NCBI RefSeq assembly: GCF_001575205.1
Contig: NZ_LSRE01000014.1
Location: forward strand, 53,587-117,586
Source: Tsukamurella pseudospumae
GTDB lineage: Bacteria > Actinomycetota > Actinomycetes > Mycobacteriales > Mycobacteriaceae
Direction of reading: 5' to 3'
DNA length: 64,000 nucleotides
Numbering within the stretch: the stretch's first letter is position 1; each line of letters begins with the position of its first letter. The position numbers and the translations under genes were made by a program. Positions 1 to 8,011 of this stretch are shown here, piece after piece. Below the pieces are notes generated by a model. That model made no database searches, was not told the DNA's origin, and was given only the letters and a program-made list of their open reading frames with translations.

Positions 1-114
1 GTGGTTCGGATCCGCGGGATCGGGGAATTCGAGCCACTCGCGCGGGAAGTCCAGCGGTACCTCCGGAACGGGCCGCCGCAGGCCGGGCATGGGAAGGTCG
101 GTCACGGTGCCCAC
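1..114 (-). CDS. 5' end of an unidentified conserved protein (partial)
   Basis: An open frame runs off the left edge on the minus strand. Thirty-eight codons are visible from a GTG at 114, with alternative starts at GTG 105 and ATG 90. The peptide is rich in proline and acidic residues (PGLRRPVPEVPLDFPREW is readable). It diverges from the ppx gene that starts at 139. In M. tuberculosis the divergent neighbour of ppx1 is Rv0495c, a conserved protein of unknown function, so this is probably its counterpart. That is inference from gene order only, and no catalytic motif lies in the visible part. The start choice is uncertain because no clear ribosome site precedes any candidate. Confidence 0.45.
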   Translation of the reverse strand, partial: MGTVTDLPMPGLRRPVPEVPLDFPREWLEFPDPADPNH

Positions 115-138
115 GGTAGTCGGGTCTAGATTGACACC

Positions 139-1098
139 GTGAGATTGGGAGTACTCGACATCGGGTCCAATACGGTGCACCTGTTGGTGGTCGACGCCCA
201 CTGGGGTGCGCATCCGACTCCGATGAGCTCGACCAAGGCCACGCTGCGGCTGGCCGAGAAGATCGAGCCGAGCGGCCGCCTCAGCCAGGCCGGCGAGGAC
301 GCGCTGGTCTCGTCCGTCTCCGAGTTCACCAAGATCGCCACGAGCTCGGGCTGCGCACAGGTGATGGCCTTCGCCACCTCCGCGGTGCGCGACGCCAGCA
401 ACACCGACAGCGTCCTCGCCCACGTCAAGGCGGAGAGCGGCGTCGACGTCGAGGTGCTCTCGGGTGCCGACGAGTCGCGCCTCACCGCCCTCGCGGTGCG
501 CCGCTGGTACGGCTGGAGCGTCGGCCGGGTGCTCAACATCGACATCGGCGGCGGCTCGCTGGAGATGAGCAACGGTGTCGACGAGGAGCCCGATGTCGCG
601 CTGTCGCTGCCCCTGGGTGCGGGCCGCGTCACCCGCGAATGGCTGCCGGAGGACCCGCCCGGCCGTCGTCGCGTGAGCATGCTGCGCGACTGGCTCGACG
701 CCGAGATCGCCCCCGGTGCGGAGCGCCTGCTCGCGGCCGGCACCCCGGACATGGTCGCGGGCACGTCGAAGACGATGCGCACGCTCGCGCGCCTGACGGG
801 GGCCGCGCCCTCGTCCGCCGGACCCCGGGTCAAGCGCACCCTCACCGCGAGCAGCCTGCGCCAGCTCATCGGGTTCATCAGCCGCATGACGGCAGCCGAC
901 CGGAAGGAGCTCGAAGGGCTCAGCTCCGATCGCGCGGGGCAGATCGTGGCCGGTGCGCTGGTGGCCGAGGCGGCGATGCGGTCGCTGAACGTCGAGGCGC
1001 TGGACATCTGCCCGTGGGCGTTGCGCGAGGGCGTGATCCTCCGTTATCTGGATACGCAGGCGGGTTTCACACCGGAACACGGCGGTAAAGTCCAGTAA
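139..1098 (+). CDS. ppx: Exopolyphosphatase / Ppx-GppA family phosphatase
   Basis: 319 residues, GTG start. The protein has the two phosphate-binding loops of the ASKHA-fold Ppx/GppA family: DIGSNTVHLL from residue 7 and DIGGGSLEM from residue 135. The length fits the short actinobacterial form, which lacks the C-terminal HD domain of E. coli Ppx. Family members hydrolyse inorganic polyphosphate or pppGpp, and which substrate applies here cannot be read from the sequence. It is first in a run of plus-strand core genes and matches the position of Rv0496 (ppx1). The family assignment is firm and the substrate is inferred. Confidence 0.9.
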   Translation: MRLGVLDIGSNTVHLLVVDAHWGAHPTPMSSTKATLRLAEKIEPSGRLSQAGEDALVSSVSEFTKIATSSGCAQVMAFATSAVRDASNTDSVLAHVKAESGVDVEVLSGADESRLTALAVRRWYGWSVGRVLNIDIGGGSLEMSNGVDEEPDVALSLPLGAGRVTREWLPEDPPGRRRVSMLRDWLDAEIAPGAERLLAAGTPDMVAGTSKTMRTLARLTGAAPSSAGPRVKRTLTASSLRQLIGFISRMTAADRKELEGLSSDRAGQIVAGALVAEAAMRSLNVEALDICPWALREGVILRYLDTQAGFTPEHGGKVQ

Positions 1099-1258
1099 AT
1101 GCTGTGAGTAAGATGGTAGATCGCCGCGCGCGCCGTCACGGTCGCGGTGCGGTGAAGAAGTAGGATCTGCGACAGACCAGATTGGCGTGTGTGGCGGTTG
1201 TGACAGCACCGGCGTACGCGCGGCCCATGGGGCCGACGAACCACAGGACGGTGACGTG

Positions 1259-2356
1259 ATGAGCGAGGAGCGAAGGATTTCGCTGGCGGAGCTGCTCGCC
1301 AGGGAAGGCGGCGCCCCGGCGGCGTCGGGTGGTCGCCGTCGGCGCCACCGCGGCGGTGAGAACTCCGTGACCGTCGCCGAGCTGACGGGGGAGATCCCCG
1401 TCGTCCGCGACGATGAGCCCGCCCCGCAGGCCGCTGACCTCGAGCAGCCCGCGCAGGCCCAGCAGTCCGACGGTGTGCCGCAGGGTGCCGAGTCGCACGC
1501 CGCGGACGCGCAGGTCGAGGCTGATGTCGTCGACGAGCAGGTCGTCGACGAGCCCGCCGAGTCCGCGGCCGACGATGCCGTTGAGGCGCCGGCCGAGGCC
1601 GTGGCGAGCGAGGACGAGCCGATCACCTCGTCGTTCCTGGCCGCTGCCGTCGGTGAGACCCGCGCGGAGGAGGCGCCGGCGGAGCCCGCCGCGCAGGACC
1701 TCGCGGACGGGGCGGAGGGCGTCGACGTCGTACACCACACCGACGAGGGGCACGCCGAGGAGAACTTTGCGTGGTCGCGGTGGGATCAGGCCGAGGCTCC
1801 GATCATGGCGACGGCCGATTTCAACACCGCCCAGGTCCGTGAGCGGCAGGCCCGGTTCGCGGAGATCGAGACGGACGACACCGTCGACGTGGCTCCCGTG
1901 ACGGACGTCCCCGAGCCCACGGACGGCGAGGGTGCGGCACCGTCGGTCCCGGACACCGGGCGGATGAGTGTCGAGCAGATCGACGAGGCCCGCGCGGCGC
2001 TCGACACGGAGAAGGAGTCCGACTTCCTCGCGAAGGCGGACGATCAGGACGACGAAGCCCCGCAGAAGTCGGAGCCGGGCAACGGCCGCGGCTGGCTGGT
2101 TCTCGCCGCGGAGGTCGTGCTGGGCATCGCCGCCGGCGCCGGCCTGTTCTTCGGCTTCTTCAAGCTGTGGAACTGGGGTGGCGGCATGCCGACCATCGCG
2201 CTGACGGTCGTGCTGGCCTTCATCGTGATCATCGGCATCGTGACCTTCACGCACTTCCTGCGGAGGACCACTGACTATCTGACGCTGGGGCTGGCCCTGC
2301 TCGTGGGCCTGGTGATCACGTTCGGCCCGCTCCTGATGGTGCTGGGCACGAACTGA
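1259..2356 (+). CDS. Conserved membrane protein with long acidic N-terminal region (Rv0497-like)
   Basis: 365 residues from ATG 1259, chosen because the peptide MSEERRISLAELLAREGG matches the usual start of this family. An upstream in-frame start at 1187 lacks support. A short basic stretch (GGRRRRHRGG) is followed by about 230 Ala/Glu/Asp/Val-rich residues of low complexity that are probably disordered and cytoplasmic. Three hydrophobic segments then follow at about residues 278-301, 312-331 and 341-362. It lies between ppx and the TIM-barrel gene, as Rv0497 does in M. tuberculosis. No enzymatic motif is visible and the function is unknown. Confidence 0.75.
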   Translation: MSEERRISLAELLAREGGAPAASGGRRRRHRGGENSVTVAELTGEIPVVRDDEPAPQAADLEQPAQAQQSDGVPQGAESHAADAQVEADVVDEQVVDEPAESAADDAVEAPAEAVASEDEPITSSFLAAAVGETRAEEAPAEPAAQDLADGAEGVDVVHHTDEGHAEENFAWSRWDQAEAPIMATADFNTAQVRERQARFAEIETDDTVDVAPVTDVPEPTDGEGAAPSVPDTGRMSVEQIDEARAALDTEKESDFLAKADDQDDEAPQKSEPGNGRGWLVLAAEVVLGIAAGAGLFFGFFKLWNWGGGMPTIALTVVLAFIVIIGIVTFTHFLRRTTDYLTLGLALLVGLVITFGPLLMVLGTN

Positions 2357-2370
2357 GTAGCCTCGGCGGG

Positions 2371-3216
2371 GTGAGCGGTATCGCGGTCGGCCTGTCGACC
2401 GCCTCGGTCTACCCCGAGAAGCTCGAGGACGCGTTCCGGTACGCCGCCGAGGTCGGCTACGACGGCGTCGAGCTCATGGTCTGGCACGAGACGGCCAGCC
2501 AGGACATCGCGAACGTCGCCGGGCTGTCGATGCGCTACGACGTGCCGGTGCTCTCCGTGCACGCGCCGTGCCTGCTCATCAGCCAGCGGGTGTGGGGATC
2601 GGACCCCCTGGCCAAGCTCGGCCGGGCCGTGACGGCCGCGGAGGACCTCGGCGCGGACACCGTCGTGGTGCACCCGCCGTTCCGGTGGCAGCGGCGCTAC
2701 GCCGAGAACTTCGTCGACCTGGTGAGCGAGCTCGAGGACGGCAGCGACGTGGCCGTCGCCGTGGAGAACATGTTCCCCCTTCGGTTCGACGTCTTCCGTC
2801 GCGGAGAGTCGGTCGAGCGCCTCAAGCGGCGCGGCAACCCGGGCACGGCGGTCTCGGCCTTCGCGCCGTCGATCGACCCGACGGACGTGGGCTACACGAA
2901 CTACACCCTGGACCTCTCGCACACCGCGACCGCGGGTGTCGACGCGCTCGCGCTCATGGATCGCATGGGCGACGGCCTGCGCCACCTGCACCTCACCGAC
3001 GGGCTCGGCGCCGCCGTCGACGAGCACCTCGTGCCCGGTCACGGCACCCAACCGGCCGCCGAGGTGTGCCGCCGGCTCGCCGCGTCCGGCTTCGACGGCC
3101 ACGTGATCCTCGAGATCGCGACCGGCTCGGCGAAAACGCCCGGGGAGCGACGTGCGATGCTCACGGAGGCGCTGGAATTCGCGCGGGAGCACCTGCGGGC
3201 CGACGCCGACGTCTGA
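2371..3216 (+). CDS. Sugar phosphate isomerase/epimerase-like TIM-barrel protein
   Basis: 281 residues, GTG start 14 bp after the previous stop. The sequence reads as an AP-endonuclease-2-type TIM barrel: GYDGVELMVWH near residue 30, a strand ending in HAPCLL, then VVHPPFRWQ, VAVENMF and HLHLTDGLG carrying the usual scattered His/Glu metal ligands, with VILEI near the end. Such proteins are xylose-isomerase-like sugar phosphate isomerases or endonuclease IV-like enzymes. The substrate here is unknown. The position matches Rv0498. It is probably co-transcribed with the preceding and following genes. Confidence 0.75.
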   Translation: MSGIAVGLSTASVYPEKLEDAFRYAAEVGYDGVELMVWHETASQDIANVAGLSMRYDVPVLSVHAPCLLISQRVWGSDPLAKLGRAVTAAEDLGADTVVVHPPFRWQRRYAENFVDLVSELEDGSDVAVAVENMFPLRFDVFRRGESVERLKRRGNPGTAVSAFAPSIDPTDVGYTNYTLDLSHTATAGVDALALMDRMGDGLRHLHLTDGLGAAVDEHLVPGHGTQPAAEVCRRLAASGFDGHVILEIATGSAKTPGERRAMLTEALEFAREHLRADADV

Positions 3217-3255
3217 CTCCCCGGGCACCCGGGGCGTCCCGGTAAGGAGCGCAGG

Positions 3256-4077
3256 ATGGCATTGTTCGCGGACCTCGTGTCGGTCACGAAGGCCCCGGGC
3301 GGGTACACCGCCGACATCGACCCCACCTGGTCGGTGGGCCGGAAGGTGCACGGCGGCGCGCTGTTGGCCGTGCTCGCCGCGGGCGCGCAGGCCGCGTACC
3401 TCGAGGACGACGGTGCCGACCCGTCCGTCGTGCCGGTCGTCATCTCGGCCGAGTACCTCGGCGCGCCGGACCCGGGCACCGTCGAACTGCGGACCCGGGT
3501 GGCCAAGCGGGGCCGCACCACCTCCGTCGTGAACGTCGAGGCCGTGCAGGGCGACCGGGTGTACGTCCAGGCCACCGTCACACTGGCGCAGCGCGACGAG
3601 GGCGACGAGCGCTACCGCGAGCCGAACCCGCTCGACGACATGCCGGCGACGCCCACCGACGACGCCCTCGCCTGGGACGCCGACCACCCCGCGGCCAAGA
3701 TCTTCAAGGTGGGTCGGGTCGCGGAGGTCCACTACGACGCCGCCACCCTGCCCGTGGCCGAGGGCCGCACCGGACCGGCGGAGACCCGCGGCTGGGTGCG
3801 GTTGCGCGAGGAGCCGCTGTCGGGCCTGTTCGCCCTGCTCGCCACTGACATCTCGCTCCCCGTGGTGGCGAACCTCGGCGGCGTCGGATGGGCGCCCACG
3901 CTCACGCTGACGGCGTCGGTGCGCCGCGAGCCGGCCCAGGGCTGGTTACGCTTCCGGGCGTCCGCGCCCGTCGTCGGGCAGCGCTGGTTCGAGGAGGACC
4001 ACCTGCTGGTCGACGAGTCCGGGCAGGTCGTCGCGACCTCCCGGCAGCTGGCGATGATGCCGGTCTCGAACCCCTGA
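3256..4077 (+). CDS. Acyl-CoA thioesterase-like double-hotdog protein (Rv0499-like)
   Basis: 273 residues, preceded by a good ribosome site (AAGGAGCGCAGG then ATG). The N-terminal half carries the hotdog helix motif WSVGRKVHGGALLAVLAAGA, and the second half repeats the fold (SGLFALLATDISLPV). This two-domain arrangement is typical of TesB-like or acyl-CoA thioesterase-superfamily proteins. The natural acyl-CoA substrate is not evident. It sits in the conserved block just before proC and corresponds in position to Rv0499. The family is fairly certain and the function is inferred. Confidence 0.7.
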   Translation: MALFADLVSVTKAPGGYTADIDPTWSVGRKVHGGALLAVLAAGAQAAYLEDDGADPSVVPVVISAEYLGAPDPGTVELRTRVAKRGRTTSVVNVEAVQGDRVYVQATVTLAQRDEGDERYREPNPLDDMPATPTDDALAWDADHPAAKIFKVGRVAEVHYDAATLPVAEGRTGPAETRGWVRLREEPLSGLFALLATDISLPVVANLGGVGWAPTLTLTASVRREPAQGWLRFRASAPVVGQRWFEEDHLLVDESGQVVATSRQLAMMPVSNP

Positions 4078-4102
4078 CACGACCCTCTCGAGGAGGAACG
4101 AC

Positions 4103-4912
4103 ATGAGTGAGAACATCGCGCTGATCGGCGGCGGGCGGATCGGGGAGGCGCTGCTGGGCGGCCTCGTCGCCGCGGGGCACGAGCCCGGAACGCTGACGGT
4201 GGCCGAGCCGCACGCGGGCCGCGCCGGCGAGCTGTCCGAGCGGTACGGCGTACGTGCCGTCGGCACCGTCGGGGAGGCGGTCGACGGTGCCGACCTCGTC
4301 GTCATCGCCGTCAAGCCCGACGTGGTGTCGGCGATCCTGCCGGACGTCGCGGCCGGGCTGCGAGACGGCGCCGTCGTGGCCTCCGTGGCCGCCGGGGTGC
4401 CCACCGCGGCCTACGAGGCGGCGCTGCCGGCGGGGACTCCCGTCGTGCGGGTCATGCCGAACACGGCGATGCTCGTCGGCAAGTCGATGAGCGGCGTCTC
4501 CGGTGGGCGCGACGCGACGGAGGCGCACGTGGCGCTCGTGCGATCGGTGATGGAGGCGGTCGGCGAGGTGCTGGTCGTGCCCGAGTCGAAGCTGGACGCG
4601 CTCACCGCTCTGTCGGGCTCCGGACCCGCGTACGCCTTCCTCGTCGCCGAGGCGATGATCGACGCGGGCGTGGATCTGGGGCTGACCCGGGACCAGGCCA
4701 CGACCCTCGCCACGCACACGATCGCGGGCGCGGGTGCACTAATGGTTGAGACTTCTCCGTCGCCCACCGAGCTCCGGGCGGCGGTGACTTCCCCGGGCGG
4801 TACGACGGCGGCAGCGATCCGCGAACTGGAGAAAAATGGCCTCCGACCTGCGTTTTACGCGGCGACTCGGGCCTGTGCCGAGCGATCGGCCGAGCTCGGG
4901 CGCCTCGCGTAG
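4103..4912 (+). CDS. proC: Pyrroline-5-carboxylate reductase
   Basis: 269 residues with a strong ribosome site (GAGGAGGAACGAC) before ATG. The Rossmann start IALIGGGRIGEALLGGL, the RVMPNTA motif, the ALSGSGPAYAF segment and the C-terminal PGGTTAAAI signature identify ProC. It reduces 1-pyrroline-5-carboxylate to proline with NAD(P)H in the cytoplasm. Length is normal. The last ~40 codons (about 4738-4870) contain an unusual number of A/T-ending codons (CTA, GTT, ACT, TCT, AAA, AAT, TTT) compared with the rest. This may reflect overlapping promoter sequence for the next gene. Confidence 0.95.
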   Translation: MSENIALIGGGRIGEALLGGLVAAGHEPGTLTVAEPHAGRAGELSERYGVRAVGTVGEAVDGADLVVIAVKPDVVSAILPDVAAGLRDGAVVASVAAGVPTAAYEAALPAGTPVVRVMPNTAMLVGKSMSGVSGGRDATEAHVALVRSVMEAVGEVLVVPESKLDALTALSGSGPAYAFLVAEAMIDAGVDLGLTRDQATTLATHTIAGAGALMVETSPSPTELRAAVTSPGGTTAAAIRELEKNGLRPAFYAATRACAERSAELGRLA

Positions 4913-5040
4913 AAGCTTCGGTTAGCTCACTCCCGTCGCATTATTCCCATTGGTACCGCTAAGCTGCTCGAAGCACGTGCGTGTCAGGTCCGCCGGAGGG
5001 GAAGCCGGCGGCGCGACATGTGCCGGAGGTTAGGGAATTC

Positions 5041-5286
5041 ATGGCGTCTGCAAACAAGAACAGCAAGCCCGCCGAGATCGGTGCCGGAGCTCAGGCTCCC
5101 CAGGCAGCCGGTTCGTCGTTCCTGACGGTGGCCGAGGTCGCCACCCTCATGCGGGTGTCGAAGATGACGGTCTACCGCCTGGTGCACAACGGGGAGCTCC
5201 CCGCGGTGCGTGTGGGTAGGTCCTTCCGTGTGCACGAGAAGGCCGTGCACGACTACCTGCAGACCTCGTTCTTCGACGCGGGCTAG
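5041..5286 (+). CDS. Excisionase-like helix-turn-helix protein (Rv0500A-like)
   Basis: 81 residues from ATG 5041, preceded by GGAGG at a suitable distance. The frame is open upstream to 4981, but that extension has no ribosome site. The core FLTVAEVATLMRVSKMTVYRLVHNG is the MerR/excisionase winged-helix motif, followed by LPAVRVGRSFRVHEKAVHDYL. Despite the excisionase label, this is a conserved chromosomal gene of the Mycobacteriales placed between proC and the small ribosomal protein gene, so it is a housekeeping DNA-binding protein and not evidence of a prophage. Confidence 0.85.
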   Translation: MASANKNSKPAEIGAGAQAPQAAGSSFLTVAEVATLMRVSKMTVYRLVHNGELPAVRVGRSFRVHEKAVHDYLQTSFFDAG

Positions 5287-5447
5287 GCTCCGCCGAAGGG
5301 CATCAGCGGCGATCGTGGCCCGGGCGGATTTCGCCTGGGCCACTGCGCCGGGTAGAGTAGAAGTCTGCTGCGTGGACGCGGGGGCTCTTCTCGTACCCGG
5401 CCGCCGCGCACGATCATGGCAATTCGATAGAGAGACGTGAGGAACCC

Positions 5448-5549
5448 ATGGGTTCAGTGATCAAGAAGCGCCGCAAGCGCATGTCGAAGAAGAAGCATCG
5501 CAAGCTGCTCCGCCGCACTCGGGTGCAGCGTAGGAAACTCGGCAAGTAG
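5448..5549 (+). CDS. Small ribosomal protein bS22-like (33 aa, very basic)
   Basis: A 33-residue reading frame, easy to miss because of its size: [18 protein letters not shown] continues into a similarly basic tail ending KLGK. More than half of the residues are Lys or Arg. It corresponds to Rv0500B, known from mycobacterial ribosome structures as bS22, a small-subunit protein near the decoding centre. A GTGAGG site precedes the ATG, and a strong terminator hairpin follows at 5574. It is likely a highly expressed short transcript. Confidence 0.92.
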
Positions 5550-5573
5550 GCCTTCTGGTCACACTTTCATGAG

Positions 5574-5600
5574 AGCTCGCCCAGGATCTGGGCGGGCTTT
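5574..5600 (+). terminator. Rho-independent-like terminator after bS22
   Basis: A hairpin with a perfect 7-bp core stem (CGCCCAG / CTGGGCG, loop GAT), extended by further A-T, G-C and wobble pairs and followed by GGGCTTTCGT. It lies 25 bp after the bS22 stop and 25 bp before the epimerase start, so it separates the two transcripts. Confidence 0.75.
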
Positions 5601-5624
5601 CGTGTTTCCGGTTACCCTTCAGTA

Positions 5625-6716
5625 ATGAGTGAGTCGGCCGTCAATGCGCCGCGCGTCGTCATGGTGACGGGCGCGTCCACGTTCGTGGGCGGCTATCTCG
5701 TGCGCCGGCTCGCCCAGCGGCCGGACATCGAGCGCGTGATCGGGGTCGACGCGGTGCCGCCGACCAAGGCGCTGCACCGGCGGATGGAGCCCGCGGAGTT
5801 CATCCGCGTCGATTACCGCAGCCACATCTTCGGCAAGATCATGGCGACCAACGAGGTGGACACGGTGGTCCACTGCTCCACCTCGGTCACCGACAACCAC
5901 TTCCCGTCGGCGTCCACGAAGGACGCGATCGTCTTCGGCTCGATGCGGGTGTTCGCGGCCTGCCAGAAGTCGGAGACGGTCAAGCGGGTCGTGATGCGTT
6001 CCTCGACCCAGGTGTACGGCTCCCGGTCGCGCAACCCGGCGCTGGTCACCGAGGACCTGGTCGGCGGGGCCGCGGCCAGTGGGCACCCGCGCGACCTGCT
6101 CGACGCGGAGACCTACGCCCGCAGCATGGCTCGCCGTCGCACCGACATCGATCTGACAGTGCTGCGGCTCGCTCCCATCCTCGGCCCCAACATCGAGACC
6201 CTGCTCGGCTCGCTGTTCGAGCGGCCCGTGGTGCCCTCGATCATCGGCCGCGACGCCCGGCTGCAGTTGCTGCACCAGGACGACGCGCTGGGGGCGCTGG
6301 AGCACGCCGTGGTCGCGGGTCGGGCGGGCACGTTCAACATCGCGGGCGACGGTGCCATCTCGATGTCGCAGGCCATCCGCCTGTCCGGCCGGGTGCCGCT
6401 CCCGGTGGTCAAGACCGCCTTCGGTCCCGCTGTTGCCGCCATCCGCGGCCGAGGTCGCGGTCAGACGGACAAGGTGCAGCTCGCCTACCTCAGCTTCGGC
6501 AACGCCTTCGACACGACGCGCATGCGGCAGGATCTCGGCTTCGCGCCGCGGTTCACCACGCGCCAGGTCATGGAAGACGTCGCCCGCCACGGCCCGGCAG
6601 AACCTACAATCGGTGTGGAGTCGATCGTGGGTGTCGAGCAACGGGTCGCGGCCCTCGCTCGACGGTTCGCGGGAATCGGCTCTTCAGGACGGCACGGCTG
6701 GACGGTAGATCTATGA
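5625..6716 (+). CDS. NAD-dependent epimerase/dehydratase (extended SDR; GalE2-like)
   Basis: 363 residues. The Rossmann glycine motif VTGASTFVGGYLVRRL is at the N-terminus, and an SSTQVYGS strand corresponds to the catalytic Ser/Thr region of extended SDRs. The rest matches UDP-sugar epimerase-like proteins, although the usual YxxxK pair is not obvious. The position matches Rv0501 (galE2). It overlaps the next gene by ATGA (6713-6716), indicating co-transcription and probably translational coupling with the acyltransferase. The substrate is not predictable. Confidence 0.8.
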   Translation: MSESAVNAPRVVMVTGASTFVGGYLVRRLAQRPDIERVIGVDAVPPTKALHRRMEPAEFIRVDYRSHIFGKIMATNEVDTVVHCSTSVTDNHFPSASTKDAIVFGSMRVFAACQKSETVKRVVMRSSTQVYGSRSRNPALVTEDLVGGAAASGHPRDLLDAETYARSMARRRTDIDLTVLRLAPILGPNIETLLGSLFERPVVPSIIGRDARLQLLHQDDALGALEHAVVAGRAGTFNIAGDGAISMSQAIRLSGRVPLPVVKTAFGPAVAAIRGRGRGQTDKVQLAYLSFGNAFDTTRMRQDLGFAPRFTTRQVMEDVARHGPAEPTIGVESIVGVEQRVAALARRFAGIGSSGRHGWTVDL

Positions 6717-7783
6717 CCAACCCATCAGGCTCACAGCACGCGAAGGTGCTGCAGTTGCCCGTGTCCATCGACACCGCCGCTCGCTCCGAAGGGCGCGAGC
6801 GGGCGCAGCAGCGGCACCCGTCCGCGCTCACCGGCACCCCGGCACCGTCGGCCCCGCGCCGCGAGGCCACGGTGCACGCCCTCAACCCCGACTACCTGGC
6901 CGCGGCACAGCCCGCCGAGCCCGGTCCGGGCTGGCGCGAGCGCGCCGTGGAATCGGTGGTCGACGGTGCCGCCTTCGTCCGCGAGCGTCTCACCGGCGAC
7001 TACGACATCGATCCTTTCGGTTTCGATCCGCACCTCACCGACGCGGTGTTCCTGCCGGCGCTGCGTCCGATGTACGACAAGTGGTTCCGCGTGGACACCA
7101 CGGGTGCCGAGAACCTGCCCCGTGAGGGCGGCGCGCTGCTGGTGGCGAACCATTCCGGCGTGATCCCGCTGGACGGGCTGATGTCGGCCGTCGCGGTGCA
7201 CGACAACCATCCGGACCAGCGTCACCTACGCCTGTTGGCGGCGGACCTGGCCTTCGAGTACCCGTTCATCGGCGAGGTCGCGCGCAAGATGGGCGCCACC
7301 GTCGCCTGCAACGCCGACGCGGAGGCACTGCTCACCCGGGGCGAGCTCGTGGCGGTGTGGCCCGAAGGGTTCAAGGGCATCGGCAAGCTCTACCGCGACC
7401 GGTACAAACTGCAGCGCTTCGGGCGCGGCGGCTTCGTGACGGCCGCGATCCGCGCGCAGGTCCCGATCATCCCCGTGTCGATCGTGGGCGCCGAGGAGAT
7501 CTACCCGATGCTGGCGGACGTGAAGCCCGTCGCGCGTCTGCTTGGCCTGCCCTACGCGCCGATCACGCCGCTGTTCCCGTGGCTCGGTCCGCTCGGCATG
7601 GTCCCGCTACCGTCGAAGTGGCACATCGAGTTCGGTGAGCCGATCGCGACGGACCGCTTCACCGAAGCCGACGCGGACGACCCCATGGTGGTCTTCGAGC
7701 TCACCGACAACGTGCGCGAGACCATCCAGCAGTCGCTGTACCGCATCCTCGCGCGCCGGAAGAACATCTTCCAGGACTTCTAG
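6713..7783 (+). CDS. PlsC-like lysophospholipid/glycerol acyltransferase (Rv0502-like)
   Basis: 356 residues, starting inside the stop of the epimerase gene. After ~120 variable residues comes VANHSGVIPLDG, the NHx4D catalytic block I of PlsC-type acyltransferases, then VWPEGFKGIGK (block III) and IIPVSIVGAEEI (block IV). It should transfer an acyl group to a lysophospholipid or similar acceptor at the inner membrane face. Pairing with an SDR in one operon is conserved in mycobacteria (Rv0501-Rv0502). The specific acceptor is unknown. Confidence 0.85.
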   Translation: MTNPSGSQHAKVLQLPVSIDTAARSEGRERAQQRHPSALTGTPAPSAPRREATVHALNPDYLAAAQPAEPGPGWRERAVESVVDGAAFVRERLTGDYDIDPFGFDPHLTDAVFLPALRPMYDKWFRVDTTGAENLPREGGALLVANHSGVIPLDGLMSAVAVHDNHPDQRHLRLLAADLAFEYPFIGEVARKMGATVACNADAEALLTRGELVAVWPEGFKGIGKLYRDRYKLQRFGRGGFVTAAIRAQVPIIPVSIVGAEEIYPMLADVKPVARLLGLPYAPITPLFPWLGPLGMVPLPSKWHIEFGEPIATDRFTEADADDPMVVFELTDNVRETIQQSLYRILARRKNIFQDF

Positions 7784-7840
7784 GGGTGCCGGGAGGCCGC
7801 CGCTGCGCGGCCCCGACGGTGCCTTCTCCGCTCCGGCGCC

Positions 7841-7934
7841 CGACTTCCGCGGCGGACCGCGGTCCACCGATCGGTCTTGACTCTGCATAACGCTGCAACG
7901 CTATGAAGAGTCAAGACCGATAGCGGCAGATCCG
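7841..7934. repeat. Left ~94-bp inverted repeat of the DUF559 cassette, containing a 50-bp palindrome
   Basis: This segment is repeated in reverse orientation at 8917-9011. Aligning one with the reverse complement of the other gives near identity over about 84 bp (7851-7934 with 8917-9000) and weaker identity about 10 bp farther out. Within it, 7871-7920 is itself an imperfect palindrome with 22 of 25 positions paired, beginning TCGGTCTTGACTCTGCATAA. The outer part contains GCGGACCGCGGTCC. It lies between the acyltransferase stop and the DUF559 gene start. Confidence 0.85.
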
Positions 7935-8011
7935 GGAACAGGGGAACCGCACCCGGATTCGCGCGCGTACGCGACAATGCAGCGGACGGCGTGGGGGCGT
8001 CGGTCAGGGGG

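Noticed and set aside
126..1007. Long minus-strand frame opposite ppx
   Set aside because: It is an antisense shadow with serine/arginine-rich low complexity; the plus-strand frame has Ppx motifs.
1187..1258. 24-residue N-terminal extension of the Rv0497-like protein
   Set aside because: The family start MSEERR is at ATG 1259, and the extension is cysteine/glycine-rich noise.
1413..2204. Arg/Ser/Pro-rich frames within the acidic membrane protein gene
   Set aside because: These are frame-shifted shadows caused by high GC and have no domain content.
5041..5286. Excisionase-like gene as a sign of a prophage
   Set aside because: It is part of the conserved proC-HTH-bS22 core arrangement, with no integrase or phage genes nearby.
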